Assembly (NCBI RefSeq): GCF_004362745.1
Contig: NZ_SNXY01000007.1
Span: 558,001 to 622,000 of the forward strand
DNA length: 64,000 bases
Direction: 5' to 3'
From: Oharaeibacter diazotrophicus
GTDB taxonomy: Bacteria > Pseudomonadota > Alphaproteobacteria > Rhizobiales > Pleomorphomonadaceae
In this document: one piece after another, positions 40,867 to 50,590 of the stretch
Numbering within the stretch: position 1 is the first letter of the stretch
Layout: the number at the start of each line of letters is the position of its first letter
Program-made: the position numbers and the translations under genes
Notes under the pieces: model-generated
Database searches by the model: none
What the model was told of the DNA's origin: nothing
The model's input: only the letters and a program-made list of their open reading frames with translations

Positions 40867-42171
40867 TCACCAGGAGATCGGCGCGATCTTCTGCTCGGGT
40901 TCGAACAGCTGGTTGACCGTGTTGTCGACGATCTTCAGGTCGTAGGGCCACTTCTCGCCCTTGACCCACTGGCCGCCGAAGATCGGGGTCTTGCAGATGT
41001 TCTTGTGGGCGGCGCCGTCGAACTTGATCTTGCCGACCACGGTCTGGAGATCGGTGGCGGCCATGGCGTCGCGGTTGGCGGCGCGGTCGAGCGGGTCGGA
41101 CGAGCGCTTCAGGATGTCGATGGCGACTTCCAGGAGGGCGTGGGAATAGCCGAGCGGCTGGGTCCACTGCCGGTTCTGGTCCTTCTCCCACTGGTCGGCG
41201 AGGTCGCGGCTGACCTGACCGGTGAGCGAGGACTTGAACGGGAAGGCCGGCGTCCACCACACCTCCGACGACATGCCGGCGCCGAGCGGGCCCATCGCCT
41301 CGACGCCGCCCGGGAACAGCAGCGCGGCGGCGACGGTGACCGCCTTGGGCTTGAAGCCCTGCTGGTTGCACTGGGTGACGAAGGTCTTGAGGTCGTCGGG
41401 ATAGGTGATGCCGCCGACGATCTCGCAGCCCTTGCTCTTGAACTCGGCGATCTGGGCCGAGAAGTCGTTGGTGCGCGGCTGGAAGTAGCCGGGTACGACG
41501 ACCTCGTAGCCGGCGGCGCGGGTCGGCACCGGCAGGCCGTATTCGTCGTTGCCCCAGGTCTCGCCGTCGATGTTCTGGGGGAACAGCATCCCGACCTTCT
41601 TGTTGGTCTCGAGACCCTTCCACAGTCCGACGAAGGTGTTCAGCGCCTCGTCGAGGCCCCAGAAGAAGTGGTAGGTCCAGTCGAAGGTCTGCTTGCCGCC
41701 GCCGCGCGGGAACACCACCGCCTGCCAGGGCGCGCCGGAGGAGATGCAGGGCGTCTCGTAGAGCTCGGACTGCTCGGCCGCCGGCAGGATGGTGTCGGTG
41801 GTCGAGGCCGGCGCCATCAGGTGGACCTCCTCGTTGAGGATGAGGTTGCCGGTGATCTCCGCCGCCTTGTTCGGGTTCGACTGGCTGTCGCGCTCGATGA
41901 TCTCGAGGTCGTAGACGTTGCCGTTGTTGGCGGTGAGCTTGCCGCCGAGCACGTCGCGGATTTTGGCGACGGTGTAGGCGTCGGTCTCGCCGAACAGGGC
42001 GAGCGGGCCGGTGGCGGGCGTCAGGTAGCCGATCTTGATGGTGCCGGCGGTCTGCGCGCGCAGATAAGTCGGCATGCCGATCGCCGACACGGCGACACCG
42101 GCGCCGATCCCCTTCAGCACCGAACGGCGGCTCGGCAGCTTCGCCCGCACCAGCCTGTTGTAGTAGGTCAT
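40867..42171 (-). CDS. livJ: Liv-type periplasmic substrate-binding protein with Tat signal (transporter A)
   Basis: A 434-residue protein. ATG 42171 (MTYYNRLVR) gives a twin-arginine-like signal (RRSVLKGIGAGVAVSAIG) ending near residue 38; an upstream in-frame codon would add a non-signal extension. The mature part begins TIKIGYLTPATGPLALFGE, the typical start of a Leu/Ile/Val-type type I binding protein. GWP-rich and Trp-rich surfaces (WQAVVFP, FDWTYHFFWG) may contact an aromatic ligand, which is inference. First gene of transporter A, likely secreted folded. Confidence 0.88.
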   Translation of the reverse strand: MTYYNRLVRAKLPSRRSVLKGIGAGVAVSAIGMPTYLRAQTAGTIKIGYLTPATGPLALFGETDAYTVAKIRDVLGGKLTANNGNVYDLEIIERDSQSNPNKAAEITGNLILNEEVHLMAPASTTDTILPAAEQSELYETPCISSGAPWQAVVFPRGGGKQTFDWTYHFFWGLDEALNTFVGLWKGLETNKKVGMLFPQNIDGETWGNDEYGLPVPTRAAGYEVVVPGYFQPRTNDFSAQIAEFKSKGCEIVGGITYPDDLKTFVTQCNQQGFKPKAVTVAAALLFPGGVEAMGPLGAGMSSEVWWTPAFPFKSSLTGQVSRDLADQWEKDQNRQWTQPLGYSHALLEVAIDILKRSSDPLDRAANRDAMAATDLQTVVGKIKFDGAAHKNICKTPIFGGQWVKGEKWPYDLKIVDNTVNQLFEPEQKIAPISW

Positions 42172-42246
42172 GGTCGTCTCCTCCTCTGGTTTGCCCGGGC
42201 GCGTCCGTTCTCCTCCGCGGACGGCACCCTCTCCCTCGTGCAAGTC

Positions 42247-43065
42247 TCAGGTGATCCGCAGCAGGGCGCCTCCGTCGATCACGATCAGCGAGCCGGTGAC
42301 GTAGGACGCGGCCGGCGAGGCGAGGTAGAGCGCGAGGCCCTTGATCTCCTCGGGGTCGCCGATGCGCCCGATCAGCGACTGCCGCTCGAAGGCCTCACGG
42401 TCGGCCTTGTTGCGCAGGCGCCCGCCCGCGATGTTGGTGATGAACGGCCCCGGCAGGATGGCGTTGACGTGGATGCCGAAGGCGCCGAGCTCCATCGCCA
42501 TGTGGCGGACGAAGTGGTTCACCGCGGCCTTGGCCGGCATGTAGGACGTGCCGACGATCGCCTCGTTGATCAGCGCGGCGATCGAGGACGTCACGACGAT
42601 CCGCCCGAAGCCGCGCGGCTTCATGTGCTTCACCGCGAGCTTAACCGTCGTGTAGACCGAGGTCAGGTTGATCTCGATGCCGCGATCCCACTGCTCGTCG
42701 GGGATGTTCTCGATGGCGCCGTCCGGGTTGCGCGTGCCGTCCGGCGTGTTGAAGCCGGGGCCGGGGTCGATGCCGGCGTTGGCGAACACCACGTCGATCT
42801 TGCCGTAGCGCTCGGCGACGCGGTCGAAGGCGGCGGCCATGCCCGGCCGGTCGCCGACGTCCACCACCTCGCCCGAGACGTCGCCGCCGGCGGCGCGGAT
42901 CGCCGCCACGGTCTTCTCGAGGCCGACCGGGTCGAGGTCGAGGATCGCGACCCGCGCCCCGTGCTCCGCCATCACTTCGGCGTAGGCCTTGCCGATCCCG
43001 CTGGCGCCCCCGGTGACGATCACCGAGAGGCCGCGGACGTCGAACATCGTCTGCAATGCGGCCAT
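42247..43065 (-). CDS. Short-chain dehydrogenase/reductase
   Basis: A 272-residue SDR. The cofactor motif is TGGASGIGKAYAEVM, NAGID is present, and catalytic Ser, Tyr and Lys are seen in VVTSSIAALI and YMPAKAAVNHF (Y-x3-K). The C-terminus IVIDGGALLRIT is typical. An acidic residue after the second strand (ILDLDPVG) suggests NAD preference. In the operon it may oxidise a dihydrodiol or an alcohol intermediate. Substrate unknown. Confidence 0.85.
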   Translation of the reverse strand: MAALQTMFDVRGLSVIVTGGASGIGKAYAEVMAEHGARVAILDLDPVGLEKTVAAIRAAGGDVSGEVVDVGDRPGMAAAFDRVAERYGKIDVVFANAGIDPGPGFNTPDGTRNPDGAIENIPDEQWDRGIEINLTSVYTTVKLAVKHMKPRGFGRIVVTSSIAALINEAIVGTSYMPAKAAVNHFVRHMAMELGAFGIHVNAILPGPFITNIAGGRLRNKADREAFERQSLIGRIGDPEEIKGLALYLASPAASYVTGSLIVIDGGALLRIT

Positions 43066-43134
43066 GGCTTTCCTCCTTCGCCGTTCCGCTGGTCCCGCCG
43101 CCCCCGCGCCTCCCCGCGCGGGACCGGCCCGCCG

Positions 43135-44025
43135 TCAGCGCGCCTTGCCGCGCGACAGCACGAAGTCGAACTCCACGTCGTAGAAGGGGGCCGAAACGCC
43201 GGCGCGGGCGGCCGCCTCGGAATCCGACACCGGCTTGAACTCGGCGAGCAGGCTCTTCTTCACGCCGAACACCGCGTCGGAATCGATGTAGGGATCGTCC
43301 GGGTCGAAGATGTGCGTCGTCAGCTTGTCGAAGCCCTCGGCCTCGACGATGTAGTGCAGGTGCGCCGGCCGGTAGGGATGGCGGCCGAGGGCGCCGAGCA
43401 GCTTGCCGACCGGGCCGTCGTCCGGGATCGGGTAGTATTTGGGCTTCACGCCGCGGAACCAGTAGCGGCCGTCGGCGCCGGTGCGGAACACGCCGCGCAG
43501 GTTGAAGTCGGGCTGGATGCCCTTCTGCTGGACGTCGTAGAAGCCCTCGTCGTTGGCCTGCCAGACGTCGATCTTGGCGCCCGCGACCGGATTGCCCTCG
43601 GTGTCGAGGATGCGGCCGTGCACGAACATCGGCTCGCCCTTCGCATCGAGGCAGATGTCGGCGCCCATCGGCAGTTCCGGCGCGTCGGCGACGTGGAACG
43701 GGCCGAGCACGGTCGATTCCGAGGCGCCCGACGGCTTGCGGTTGTTGATGGCGTCGACCAGCATCGACACGCCGAGCACGTCGGACAGCAGGATGTACTC
43801 CTGCCGCCACTCGTTGCAGATCTGGCCGGTCCGGGTGAGGAACAGGATCGCCTCGAACCACTCCTCTTCGGTCGGCTCGATCTCCTTGACCGCCTCGTGC
43901 AGCTTGCGGGTGATCACGTCCATCACCTGCCGCAATCGGGCGTCCCCGGCCTTCGCGTTGCGGGCGGTGACGACCTCGGCGGAGTTCTCCTCGGTGAAGT
44001 AGCCGTATTCGTGGGTCGCGGTCAT
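43135..44025 (-). CDS. Intradiol ring-cleavage dioxygenase, hydroxyquinol 1,2-dioxygenase type
   Basis: A 296-residue protein of the catechol/hydroxyquinol 1,2-dioxygenase group. The Fe(III) ligands are visible: Tyr163 in EGFYDVQ, a Tyr at 197/198 in PKYYPIP, and His222 and His224 in RPAHLHY. The N-terminal dimerisation helices are present. STVLGPFHVADAP, with GPFH rather than GPLY, is typical of hydroxyquinol-type enzymes. It would cleave 1,2,4-trihydroxybenzene to maleylacetate, which the reductase encoded at 50591-51655 can use. It sits between the SDR and the FAD monooxygenase genes. Confidence 0.85.
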   Translation of the reverse strand: MTATHEYGYFTEENSAEVVTARNAKAGDARLRQVMDVITRKLHEAVKEIEPTEEEWFEAILFLTRTGQICNEWRQEYILLSDVLGVSMLVDAINNRKPSGASESTVLGPFHVADAPELPMGADICLDAKGEPMFVHGRILDTEGNPVAGAKIDVWQANDEGFYDVQQKGIQPDFNLRGVFRTGADGRYWFRGVKPKYYPIPDDGPVGKLLGALGRHPYRPAHLHYIVEAEGFDKLTTHIFDPDDPYIDSDAVFGVKKSLLAEFKPVSDSEAAARAGVSAPFYDVEFDFVLSRGKAR

Positions 44026-44035
44026 CGGTGGTCCC

Positions 44036-45790
44036 TCAGCGCGCGAGGATGGAGACGAGGACGCGGCGGAGCTCCGCCGCCGGCGCGGCCGCGAGCGCCT
44101 TCGAGCGCCACGCCACGTGGTGGTCGGGGCGCACCAGCACGCAACCGCCGTCGCGGACCTCGCTTGCGCGGGCCCAGTCGCCGAGATGGTCCTCGAGCGG
44201 GCGGCGCGGGCCGATCACGTGGGTGCGGATGGTGAGCCCCAGTTCCGCGCCGACCGCTTCCGCCGCCGCCACCCAGGCTTCGCCGCCGACGCCGGTGAGC
44301 AGCGTGAACGCGCCGCGGCCGCAGAGGTCGAGCGTCGAGACCTTGCGACCCGCCCGGTCGAACACCCAGACGTGCGGCAGCCGCGCGCCCGGCCACGTGG
44401 TCGGCGCGTAGTGCAGTTCCCGATCGGCCGGGAAGGCCGGCTCCGGCTCGCCGTCGGTGACGGCGGCCGACGAACGGTAGCGCTGGTTCATCTCGACGCC
44501 GTGGGCGTCGAACTCGTATTTCTTGAAGGCGATCGCCTGCCGCAGCGCCTCGCGCTGGGCCTCCGCCGCCGGCGTCGCGTCGGCGCGGGCGTCCATGTTG
44601 CGCCGGATCTTGTCGTGGTCGACCCCGCCGTCCATGCCGAGCGCCTCGAAGATCGGCCCGAACTCGCCGATCGACTGGTTGGCGCGGGTCACGATCTGGC
44701 GCGCGATCGGCGCGCGCTCGGCGGTGTAGCTGTCGAGCAGGCCCGGACCGGCTTCGCCCTTGACCACCATGGCGAGCTTCCAGGCGAGGTTGAAGCCGTC
44801 CTGGATCGACGTGTTGGAGCCGAGGCCGTTGGAGGGCGGATGCCGGTGCGCGGCGTCGCCCATCACGAAGACGCGGCCCTTCTGCAGATTGGTCGCGAAG
44901 CAGTTGTTGACGGTCCAGGTGTTGGCGCCGAGCAACTCGATCTCGAGGTCGGGGTCGCCGATCAACTGGCGGGCGACGCCGGTGGCGAATTCGGGCGTCA
45001 CGTCCGGCGGCGGCTGGTTGATGTCATAGCCCCAGACGATCAGCCACTCGTTCCACGGCCGGACCATGCGCACGAGGCCCATGCCGATGCCGCCGACGTC
45101 GGCGCCGGGCTGCATCACCCAGTAGAGCACGCTCGGACGGTGGGCGACGTATTTGGAGAGGTCGGCCCGGAACAGGATGTTCATCGAGCCGCCGACGCCC
45201 ATGCGGCCCTCGTACGGGAGTCCGAGATGCTCGGCGACCAGCGAGTTGCCGCCGTCGGCGCCGACGAGATACTTGGAGCGGACCGTGAATTCCTTCCCCG
45301 ACAGCCGGTCGCGACAGGTTGTGGTGACGCCGTCGTCGTCCTGGACGTGGGAGAGGTACTCCGTGCTCATCCGCGCCTGCGTGCCGCGGGCGCAGGCGGT
45401 CTTGAACAGGATCGGCTCCATGAAGGTCTGCGGCAGGTCGTTCATGAAGCAGGGGGAGGACATCAGGTGCTCGGCCTTGGAGAGCGGGTGCGTGCCCCAG
45501 CTTTTCATGCGGCCGATCTCCTCGCCGGCGAGGCTCTCGCAGAAGACGTTCTCGCCCATGATCTCCTGCGGCGAGGCGTGCATCATCGCCTCGGCCTCGA
45601 CCTCGGGCCCGAGGTCGCGCAGCACTTCCATGGCGCGCTGGTTGGTGATGTGCGCGCGCGGCGTGTTGGCGAGCCAGCGGTAGCGGTTCACCACCATGTT
45701 GGCGACGCCGTAGCTCGACAACAGCGCGGCCGTCGCCGAGCCCGCCGGTCCGGTGCCGATGATCAGCACGTCGGTCTGGATGTCCCCCAT
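44036..45790 (-). CDS. FAD-dependent phenol monooxygenase, TfdB/PheA-like
   Basis: A 584-residue class A flavoprotein. FAD motifs are IIGTGPAGSATAALL at residue 9, the DG motif GADGGNSLVAEHLGL, and GDAAHRHPPSNGLGSN, where RHPP is characteristic of 2,4-dichlorophenol 6-monooxygenase and related phenol hydroxylases. The C-terminal thioredoxin-like domain is present (SKALAAAPAAELRRVLVSIL end). ATG 45790 overlaps the livM stop of transporter B. It would ortho-hydroxylate a phenol or resorcinol for ring cleavage by the adjacent dioxygenases. A second, unrelated hydroxylase system is encoded at 33667-35584. Confidence 0.85.
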   Translation of the reverse strand: MGDIQTDVLIIGTGPAGSATAALLSSYGVANMVVNRYRWLANTPRAHITNQRAMEVLRDLGPEVEAEAMMHASPQEIMGENVFCESLAGEEIGRMKSWGTHPLSKAEHLMSSPCFMNDLPQTFMEPILFKTACARGTQARMSTEYLSHVQDDDGVTTTCRDRLSGKEFTVRSKYLVGADGGNSLVAEHLGLPYEGRMGVGGSMNILFRADLSKYVAHRPSVLYWVMQPGADVGGIGMGLVRMVRPWNEWLIVWGYDINQPPPDVTPEFATGVARQLIGDPDLEIELLGANTWTVNNCFATNLQKGRVFVMGDAAHRHPPSNGLGSNTSIQDGFNLAWKLAMVVKGEAGPGLLDSYTAERAPIARQIVTRANQSIGEFGPIFEALGMDGGVDHDKIRRNMDARADATPAAEAQREALRQAIAFKKYEFDAHGVEMNQRYRSSAAVTDGEPEPAFPADRELHYAPTTWPGARLPHVWVFDRAGRKVSTLDLCGRGAFTLLTGVGGEAWVAAAEAVGAELGLTIRTHVIGPRRPLEDHLGDWARASEVRDGGCVLVRPDHHVAWRSKALAAAPAAELRRVLVSILAR

Positions 45791-46839
45791 CAGATGCCTC
45801 CCTCGATCTTCGGCCCGACCAGCCTGCGGCGGATCGGGAACAGGTGAAGGTTGCCGCGGGCCGAGATCGACCCCCACAGCCCCTTCGGTGCGAACAGCAT
45901 GACGGCGATGGCGACGACGCCGAGCGTCATCAGGTACCAGGTGCCGTAGTCGGCCAGCGCCGAGCGCAGGACGTAGAAGACGATCACCCCGAGGATCGGC
46001 CCCTCCACGGTGCCGATGCCGCCGATCACCACGATGAAGATGACGTAGGCGGTCCAGTCGGTGACCGCGAAGGCGGCGTTGGGCGAGATCCGGGCCGTCT
46101 GCATGAAGACCAGCGCGCCGACGAGCCCGGTCGCGGCCGAGGCGATCAGGAAAACCGCCCACTTCAGGCGGCGGACGTCGACGCCGACCGCGCCGGCGGC
46201 CTCCGGGTTGTCGCGCACGGCGGCGAGCGCGAGACCGAGACGGTTGCGCAGCAGCCAGTAGATCCCGGCGATCACCGCGACCGCGAGGGCGAGCGCCAGC
46301 CAGTAGGCGACGATGTCGCGCGCGGCCGCCTCGCGCACGCCGAAGAGGGCGCGCACGAGGTCGGTGCCGAGGATCGCCGACGTCGCCTCGCGCGGCAGCG
46401 AGGTGCCGGTGCCGCCGCCGAGCGTCTTCCACTGGGCGACGAGGAGGCGCGTCACCTCCGCGATCACCCAGGTGCCGATGGCGAAATAGGCGCCCTGCAG
46501 GCGGAAGGCGAAGAAGGCGGTCGGCACAGCGAGCACCAGCGCGGCGAGACCGCCGAGCAGGATCGCCGCCACCGGGTTCCAGCCGAGGAGGATCACGCCG
46601 GCGAAGAGCGCGTAGGCGCCGATGCCGACGAAGGCCTGCTGGCCCACCGAGACGAGGCCGCCGTAGCCGGCGAGGAGGTTCCACAGCTGCGCCAGGGTCA
46701 GCAGCGTCAGGATCGTGAAGAGGTCCTGGATCAAGGCGCGCGGGGCGACCGCGGGCAGCGCGACCAGCGCGAGCGCCAGCACGACGGCCGCCGCCCCGGT
46801 GATCCGTCCCGCGCGCGTGGATGTGGTGAGCCGGTACAT
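45790..46839 (-). CDS. livM: Branched-chain-type ABC transporter permease LivM (transporter B)
   Basis: A 349-residue permease with the LivM pattern (QLWNLLAGYGGLVSVGQQAFVG; GGIGTVEGPILGVIVFYV; RLGLALAAVRDNPEAAGAVG). It is clearly paralogous to the permease at 37494-38540 but well diverged. Its stop overlaps the start of the TfdB-like gene, linking transport and hydroxylation. Confidence 0.9.
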   Translation of the reverse strand: MYRLTTSTRAGRITGAAAVVLALALVALPAVAPRALIQDLFTILTLLTLAQLWNLLAGYGGLVSVGQQAFVGIGAYALFAGVILLGWNPVAAILLGGLAALVLAVPTAFFAFRLQGAYFAIGTWVIAEVTRLLVAQWKTLGGGTGTSLPREATSAILGTDLVRALFGVREAAARDIVAYWLALALAVAVIAGIYWLLRNRLGLALAAVRDNPEAAGAVGVDVRRLKWAVFLIASAATGLVGALVFMQTARISPNAAFAVTDWTAYVIFIVVIGGIGTVEGPILGVIVFYVLRSALADYGTWYLMTLGVVAIAVMLFAPKGLWGSISARGNLHLFPIRRRLVGPKIEGGI

Positions 46840-46849
46840 CGCGCGCCCT

Positions 46850-47713
46850 TCAGTCGACGGCGCGGGGGAACAGGCCCCGCGGCTTGAGGAGGAGGACGGC
46901 GAGAAAGGCGAGGTGGCCGGCGAGGATCTGCCACTCCGGGTTCACGGTCGCGCCGATCGTCTGGGCGAGTCCGATGACGATGCCGCCGGCGAGCGTGCCC
47001 CACAGGCTGCCGAGCCCGCCGATGATCACCGCCTCGAAGGCGTAGACCAGCCGGGCCGGCCCGATCGACGGGTCGAAGTTGGCGCGCATGCCGAGGAACA
47101 GCGCGGCGATCGTCACCACCACCATGGCGAGGCCGGTCGCCATGGCGAAGACGCGCTTCGGCTCGATGCCCATCAGGCCGGCTGTGACCGCGTCGTCGGA
47201 GGTGGCGCGGAAGGCACGGCCGAGCGCGGTGCGGAAGAACAGGGCGCTGAGCGCCAGGATGACCAGCACCGCGGCGGCGAAGGTGACGAGCGGCATCAGC
47301 CCGACGGTGACGACGCCGAGGTTCAGCGACGCGCCCTCGAGCGCACCGGCCGGAATGCGCCGGCTGTCGGCCGAGAATCCCTCGAGCAGGCCGTTCTGGA
47401 GCGCGACCGAGAGGCCGAAGGTGACGAGCAGCGGCGGCAGGATGTCCCGCCCGAGCACCCGGTTCAGCACCAGCGACTGCAGCAGCCAGCCGAGCGCGAA
47501 CATCACCGGCGCCGCCACCAGCGCCGCGGTGAGCGGCGACAGGCCGAGCAGCGTCACGCCGGTCAGCACCAGGTAGGCGGCGAAGACGATCAGGTCGCCG
47601 TGGGCGAGGTTGACCAGCCGCATGATGCCGAACACGAGGCTGAGCCCGGCGGCGAACAGGGCGTAGAGCCCGCCGAGTAGGATCCCTTGGACGAGGGTGT
47701 CGAGCCAGATCAC
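46850..47713 (-). CDS. livH: Branched-chain-type ABC transporter permease LivH (transporter B)
   Basis: A 287-residue membrane protein starting at GTG 47713. LivH features are LVQGILLGGLYALFAAGLSLV, NLAHGDLIVFA and EAVIIGGLGSLWGTLAGGIV. It is separated by 10 bp from livM and 49 bp from livF. It is a paralogue of the gene at 38544-39401. Confidence 0.9.
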   Translation of the reverse strand: MIWLDTLVQGILLGGLYALFAAGLSLVFGIMRLVNLAHGDLIVFAAYLVLTGVTLLGLSPLTAALVAAPVMFALGWLLQSLVLNRVLGRDILPPLLVTFGLSVALQNGLLEGFSADSRRIPAGALEGASLNLGVVTVGLMPLVTFAAAVLVILALSALFFRTALGRAFRATSDDAVTAGLMGIEPKRVFAMATGLAMVVVTIAALFLGMRANFDPSIGPARLVYAFEAVIIGGLGSLWGTLAGGIVIGLAQTIGATVNPEWQILAGHLAFLAVLLLKPRGLFPRAVD

Positions 47714-47762
47714 GGCCGCACCTCCGGGGTCCGGACGGTGAGGATGAGGGAGGGCGCCCGCA

Positions 47763-48466
<704 letters not shown>

Positions 48467-48467
<1 letters not shown>

Positions 48468-49183
48468 CAGACCTCGAGCCCCAGGTAGATCTCGCGCACC
48501 TCGCGCGAGGCCATGATCGCGTCGGGGGCGCCGAGGCCGATCACCTTGCCGAAATTGAGGACCATGAGCCGCTCCACCACCGAGGTCAGGGCATGCAGCA
48601 CGTGCTCGATCCAGATGATGGTGGTGCCGCGGGCGTGGATCCGCCGGATCGTGGCGACCAGGGCCTTGCACTCGCCGTCGGTGAGGCCGCCGGCGATCTC
48701 GTCGAGCAGCAACAGCTTCGGATCGGTCGCCATGGCGCGGGCGAGCTCGAGCCGCTTGCGGTCGAGCAGACCGAGCGTGCCGGCGACGACGTTCGCCTTC
48801 CCGAGCAGTTCGGTCTCCTCGAGGATGCGGGCGCAGTCTTCGACGACGTCGGCCTCGCCGACGCCCCGGCCGAAGGCGGCGGCGGTCAGGAGGTTCTCGA
48901 ACACCGTCAGCCCCTCGAACGGCTGCGGGATCTGGAAGCTGCGGCCGACGCCCATGCGCACCCGCTCCATGGCCGCGACGCGGGTGACGTCGCGGCCGAG
49001 GAACTCGATGCGGCCCCCGTTCGCCAGCATGTTGCCGGTGATCAGGTTGAACAGCGTCGACTTGCCCGCCCCGTTCGGGCCGATCACGCCCAGCGCCTCG
49101 CCGCGCGGAACCTCCACGCTGACGCCGTCGGTCACCTTGAGGGCGCCGAAGGACTTGGAGACGTCGTCGAGCCTGAGGATCAT
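48467..49183 (-). CDS. livG: Branched-chain-type ABC transporter ATPase LivG (transporter B)
   Basis: A 238-residue ATPase. Walker A is GPNGAGKST. GRSFQIPQPFEGLTVFENL, the substitute signature LLDRKRLELARAMA and Walker B LLLLDEIAGGLT mirror transporter A LivG, so the two operons derive from a common ancestral set. It lies 53 bp after the binding-protein gene. Confidence 0.9.
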
Positions 49184-49236
49184 CGCGGAACCTTCCGGGC
49201 GGCGATCGGGGTGGCGGGGCGGGCCGGCCGCGGGCG

Positions 49237-50511
49237 TCAGGCGAGGGCTTCCATCTTTCCGGCGGTCGGGATCTGCGGCGCCGTGCCGTTCTCGACGATC
49301 ACGAGATCGAAGCCGCCGCTCTCCTTGCGCCGCCACTGGCCGCCGACCAGCGGTGTCTTGCAGACGTTCTTCGCCGCGAAGGGCGGCACGCCGGCACCGT
49401 TCCAGGCGACCTTGCCGACGACGGTGTCCATGTCCGTCGCCGCGATCGCCGCGGCCACCGCCTCGGTGTCGGTCGGGTCGGAGACGCGGCCCATGACGTT
49501 GGCGGCGACCTCGAACAGCGAGTGGGAGAAGCCGATCGGCTGGGTCCAGGGGCGGCCGCTCTTGGCGGTGAAGTCGGCGGCGAGTTCGGCCGAGGACTGG
49601 CCGGTCACGGTCGACTTGAACGGATGGGACGCCGACCACCACACCTCGGACGAGAGGTTGTGGCCGGCCTCGCCCAGCGTCTCCACCGACTGCGGGAACA
49701 GGATCGCCTTGGCGACCGTCGCCGCCTTCGGCCGGAAGCCCTGCTGGCGGGCCTGATTCCAGAAGGTGGTGAAGTCGGGCGGGATGACCACGCCGGTGAC
49801 GATCTCCGCGCCGGCCGCCTTGAAGGCGTTGATCTGGGCCGAGAAGTCGTCGGAGAGGTTCTGGTAGCGGCCGGGGTCGGTCAGCGAGAAGCCGGCGGCG
49901 GCGAGGCCGGGCTTCAAGCCGTTCTGCGGGTCGCCCCAGGCGTTGCCGTCGGCGTCGTTGGGGAAGAGGCCGGCCACGGTGCCGTTGGTGCCGAGCTGCT
50001 TCCACATGCCGGTGTAGACGGCGATGATGTCCTCGAGGCCCCAGAAATAGTGGAAGGCGAAGTCGAAGCCCTTCCACGAGCCGGGGTCGCCCGGGTTGCC
50101 CTGCTGGCCGATGAACCAGGGCTGCCAGGGCGCCGTCGTCGAGACCACCGGCACGCCCTCGGCCTCGCAGGTGGTGGCGACCGGGTTGGTGTTCTCCGGC
50201 GTCGAGCCGACCAGCATCAGGTCGATCTCGTCCTCGACGATCAGCTCCTTGGCGACCTCGGCGGCGCGGTTCGGGTTGGACTGGCTGTCCTTGACGATCA
50301 CCTCGAAGTTCTTCCCCGCGTCCGAGGCGAGGAAGGCCGCGATGGTGTATGCGTCGCTCTCGGCGAAGCCCGCGAGCGGGCCGGTCTGCGGCGAGACGTA
50401 GCCGAGTTTGATCTTCGCGCCCTGCGCGATCGCCGGCATGGCGAGCCCCGGAGCCGACAGCGCGAGGCCGGACGCGGCGGTGGTCTTCAGGAACGACCGT
50501 CTGGTGAACAT
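49237..50511 (-). CDS. livJ: Liv-type periplasmic substrate-binding protein with Tat signal (transporter B)
   Basis: A 424-residue protein. ATG 50511 starts MFTRRSFLKTTAASG, a twin-arginine signal with a probable cleavage after AIAQG near residue 31. The mature protein begins KIKLGYVSPQTGPLAGFAE. It shares with its transporter A paralogue the blocks VKDSQSNPNRAAEV, FHYFWGLED and SSEVWWSASHPFKS, so both probably bind related ligands. First gene of transporter B, 79 bp after the maleylacetate reductase gene. Confidence 0.88.
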   Translation of the reverse strand: MFTRRSFLKTTAASGLALSAPGLAMPAIAQGAKIKLGYVSPQTGPLAGFAESDAYTIAAFLASDAGKNFEVIVKDSQSNPNRAAEVAKELIVEDEIDLMLVGSTPENTNPVATTCEAEGVPVVSTTAPWQPWFIGQQGNPGDPGSWKGFDFAFHYFWGLEDIIAVYTGMWKQLGTNGTVAGLFPNDADGNAWGDPQNGLKPGLAAAGFSLTDPGRYQNLSDDFSAQINAFKAAGAEIVTGVVIPPDFTTFWNQARQQGFRPKAATVAKAILFPQSVETLGEAGHNLSSEVWWSASHPFKSTVTGQSSAELAADFTAKSGRPWTQPIGFSHSLFEVAANVMGRVSDPTDTEAVAAAIAATDMDTVVGKVAWNGAGVPPFAAKNVCKTPLVGGQWRRKESGGFDLVIVENGTAPQIPTAGKMEALA

Positions 50512-50590
50512 GGCTTTCCTCCCCTCCTCGTTTTCGGATCCCGAGCGGACGGCGTCCTCCAACGCCGTGCCCCGCCGATCCCCCTTCGTC

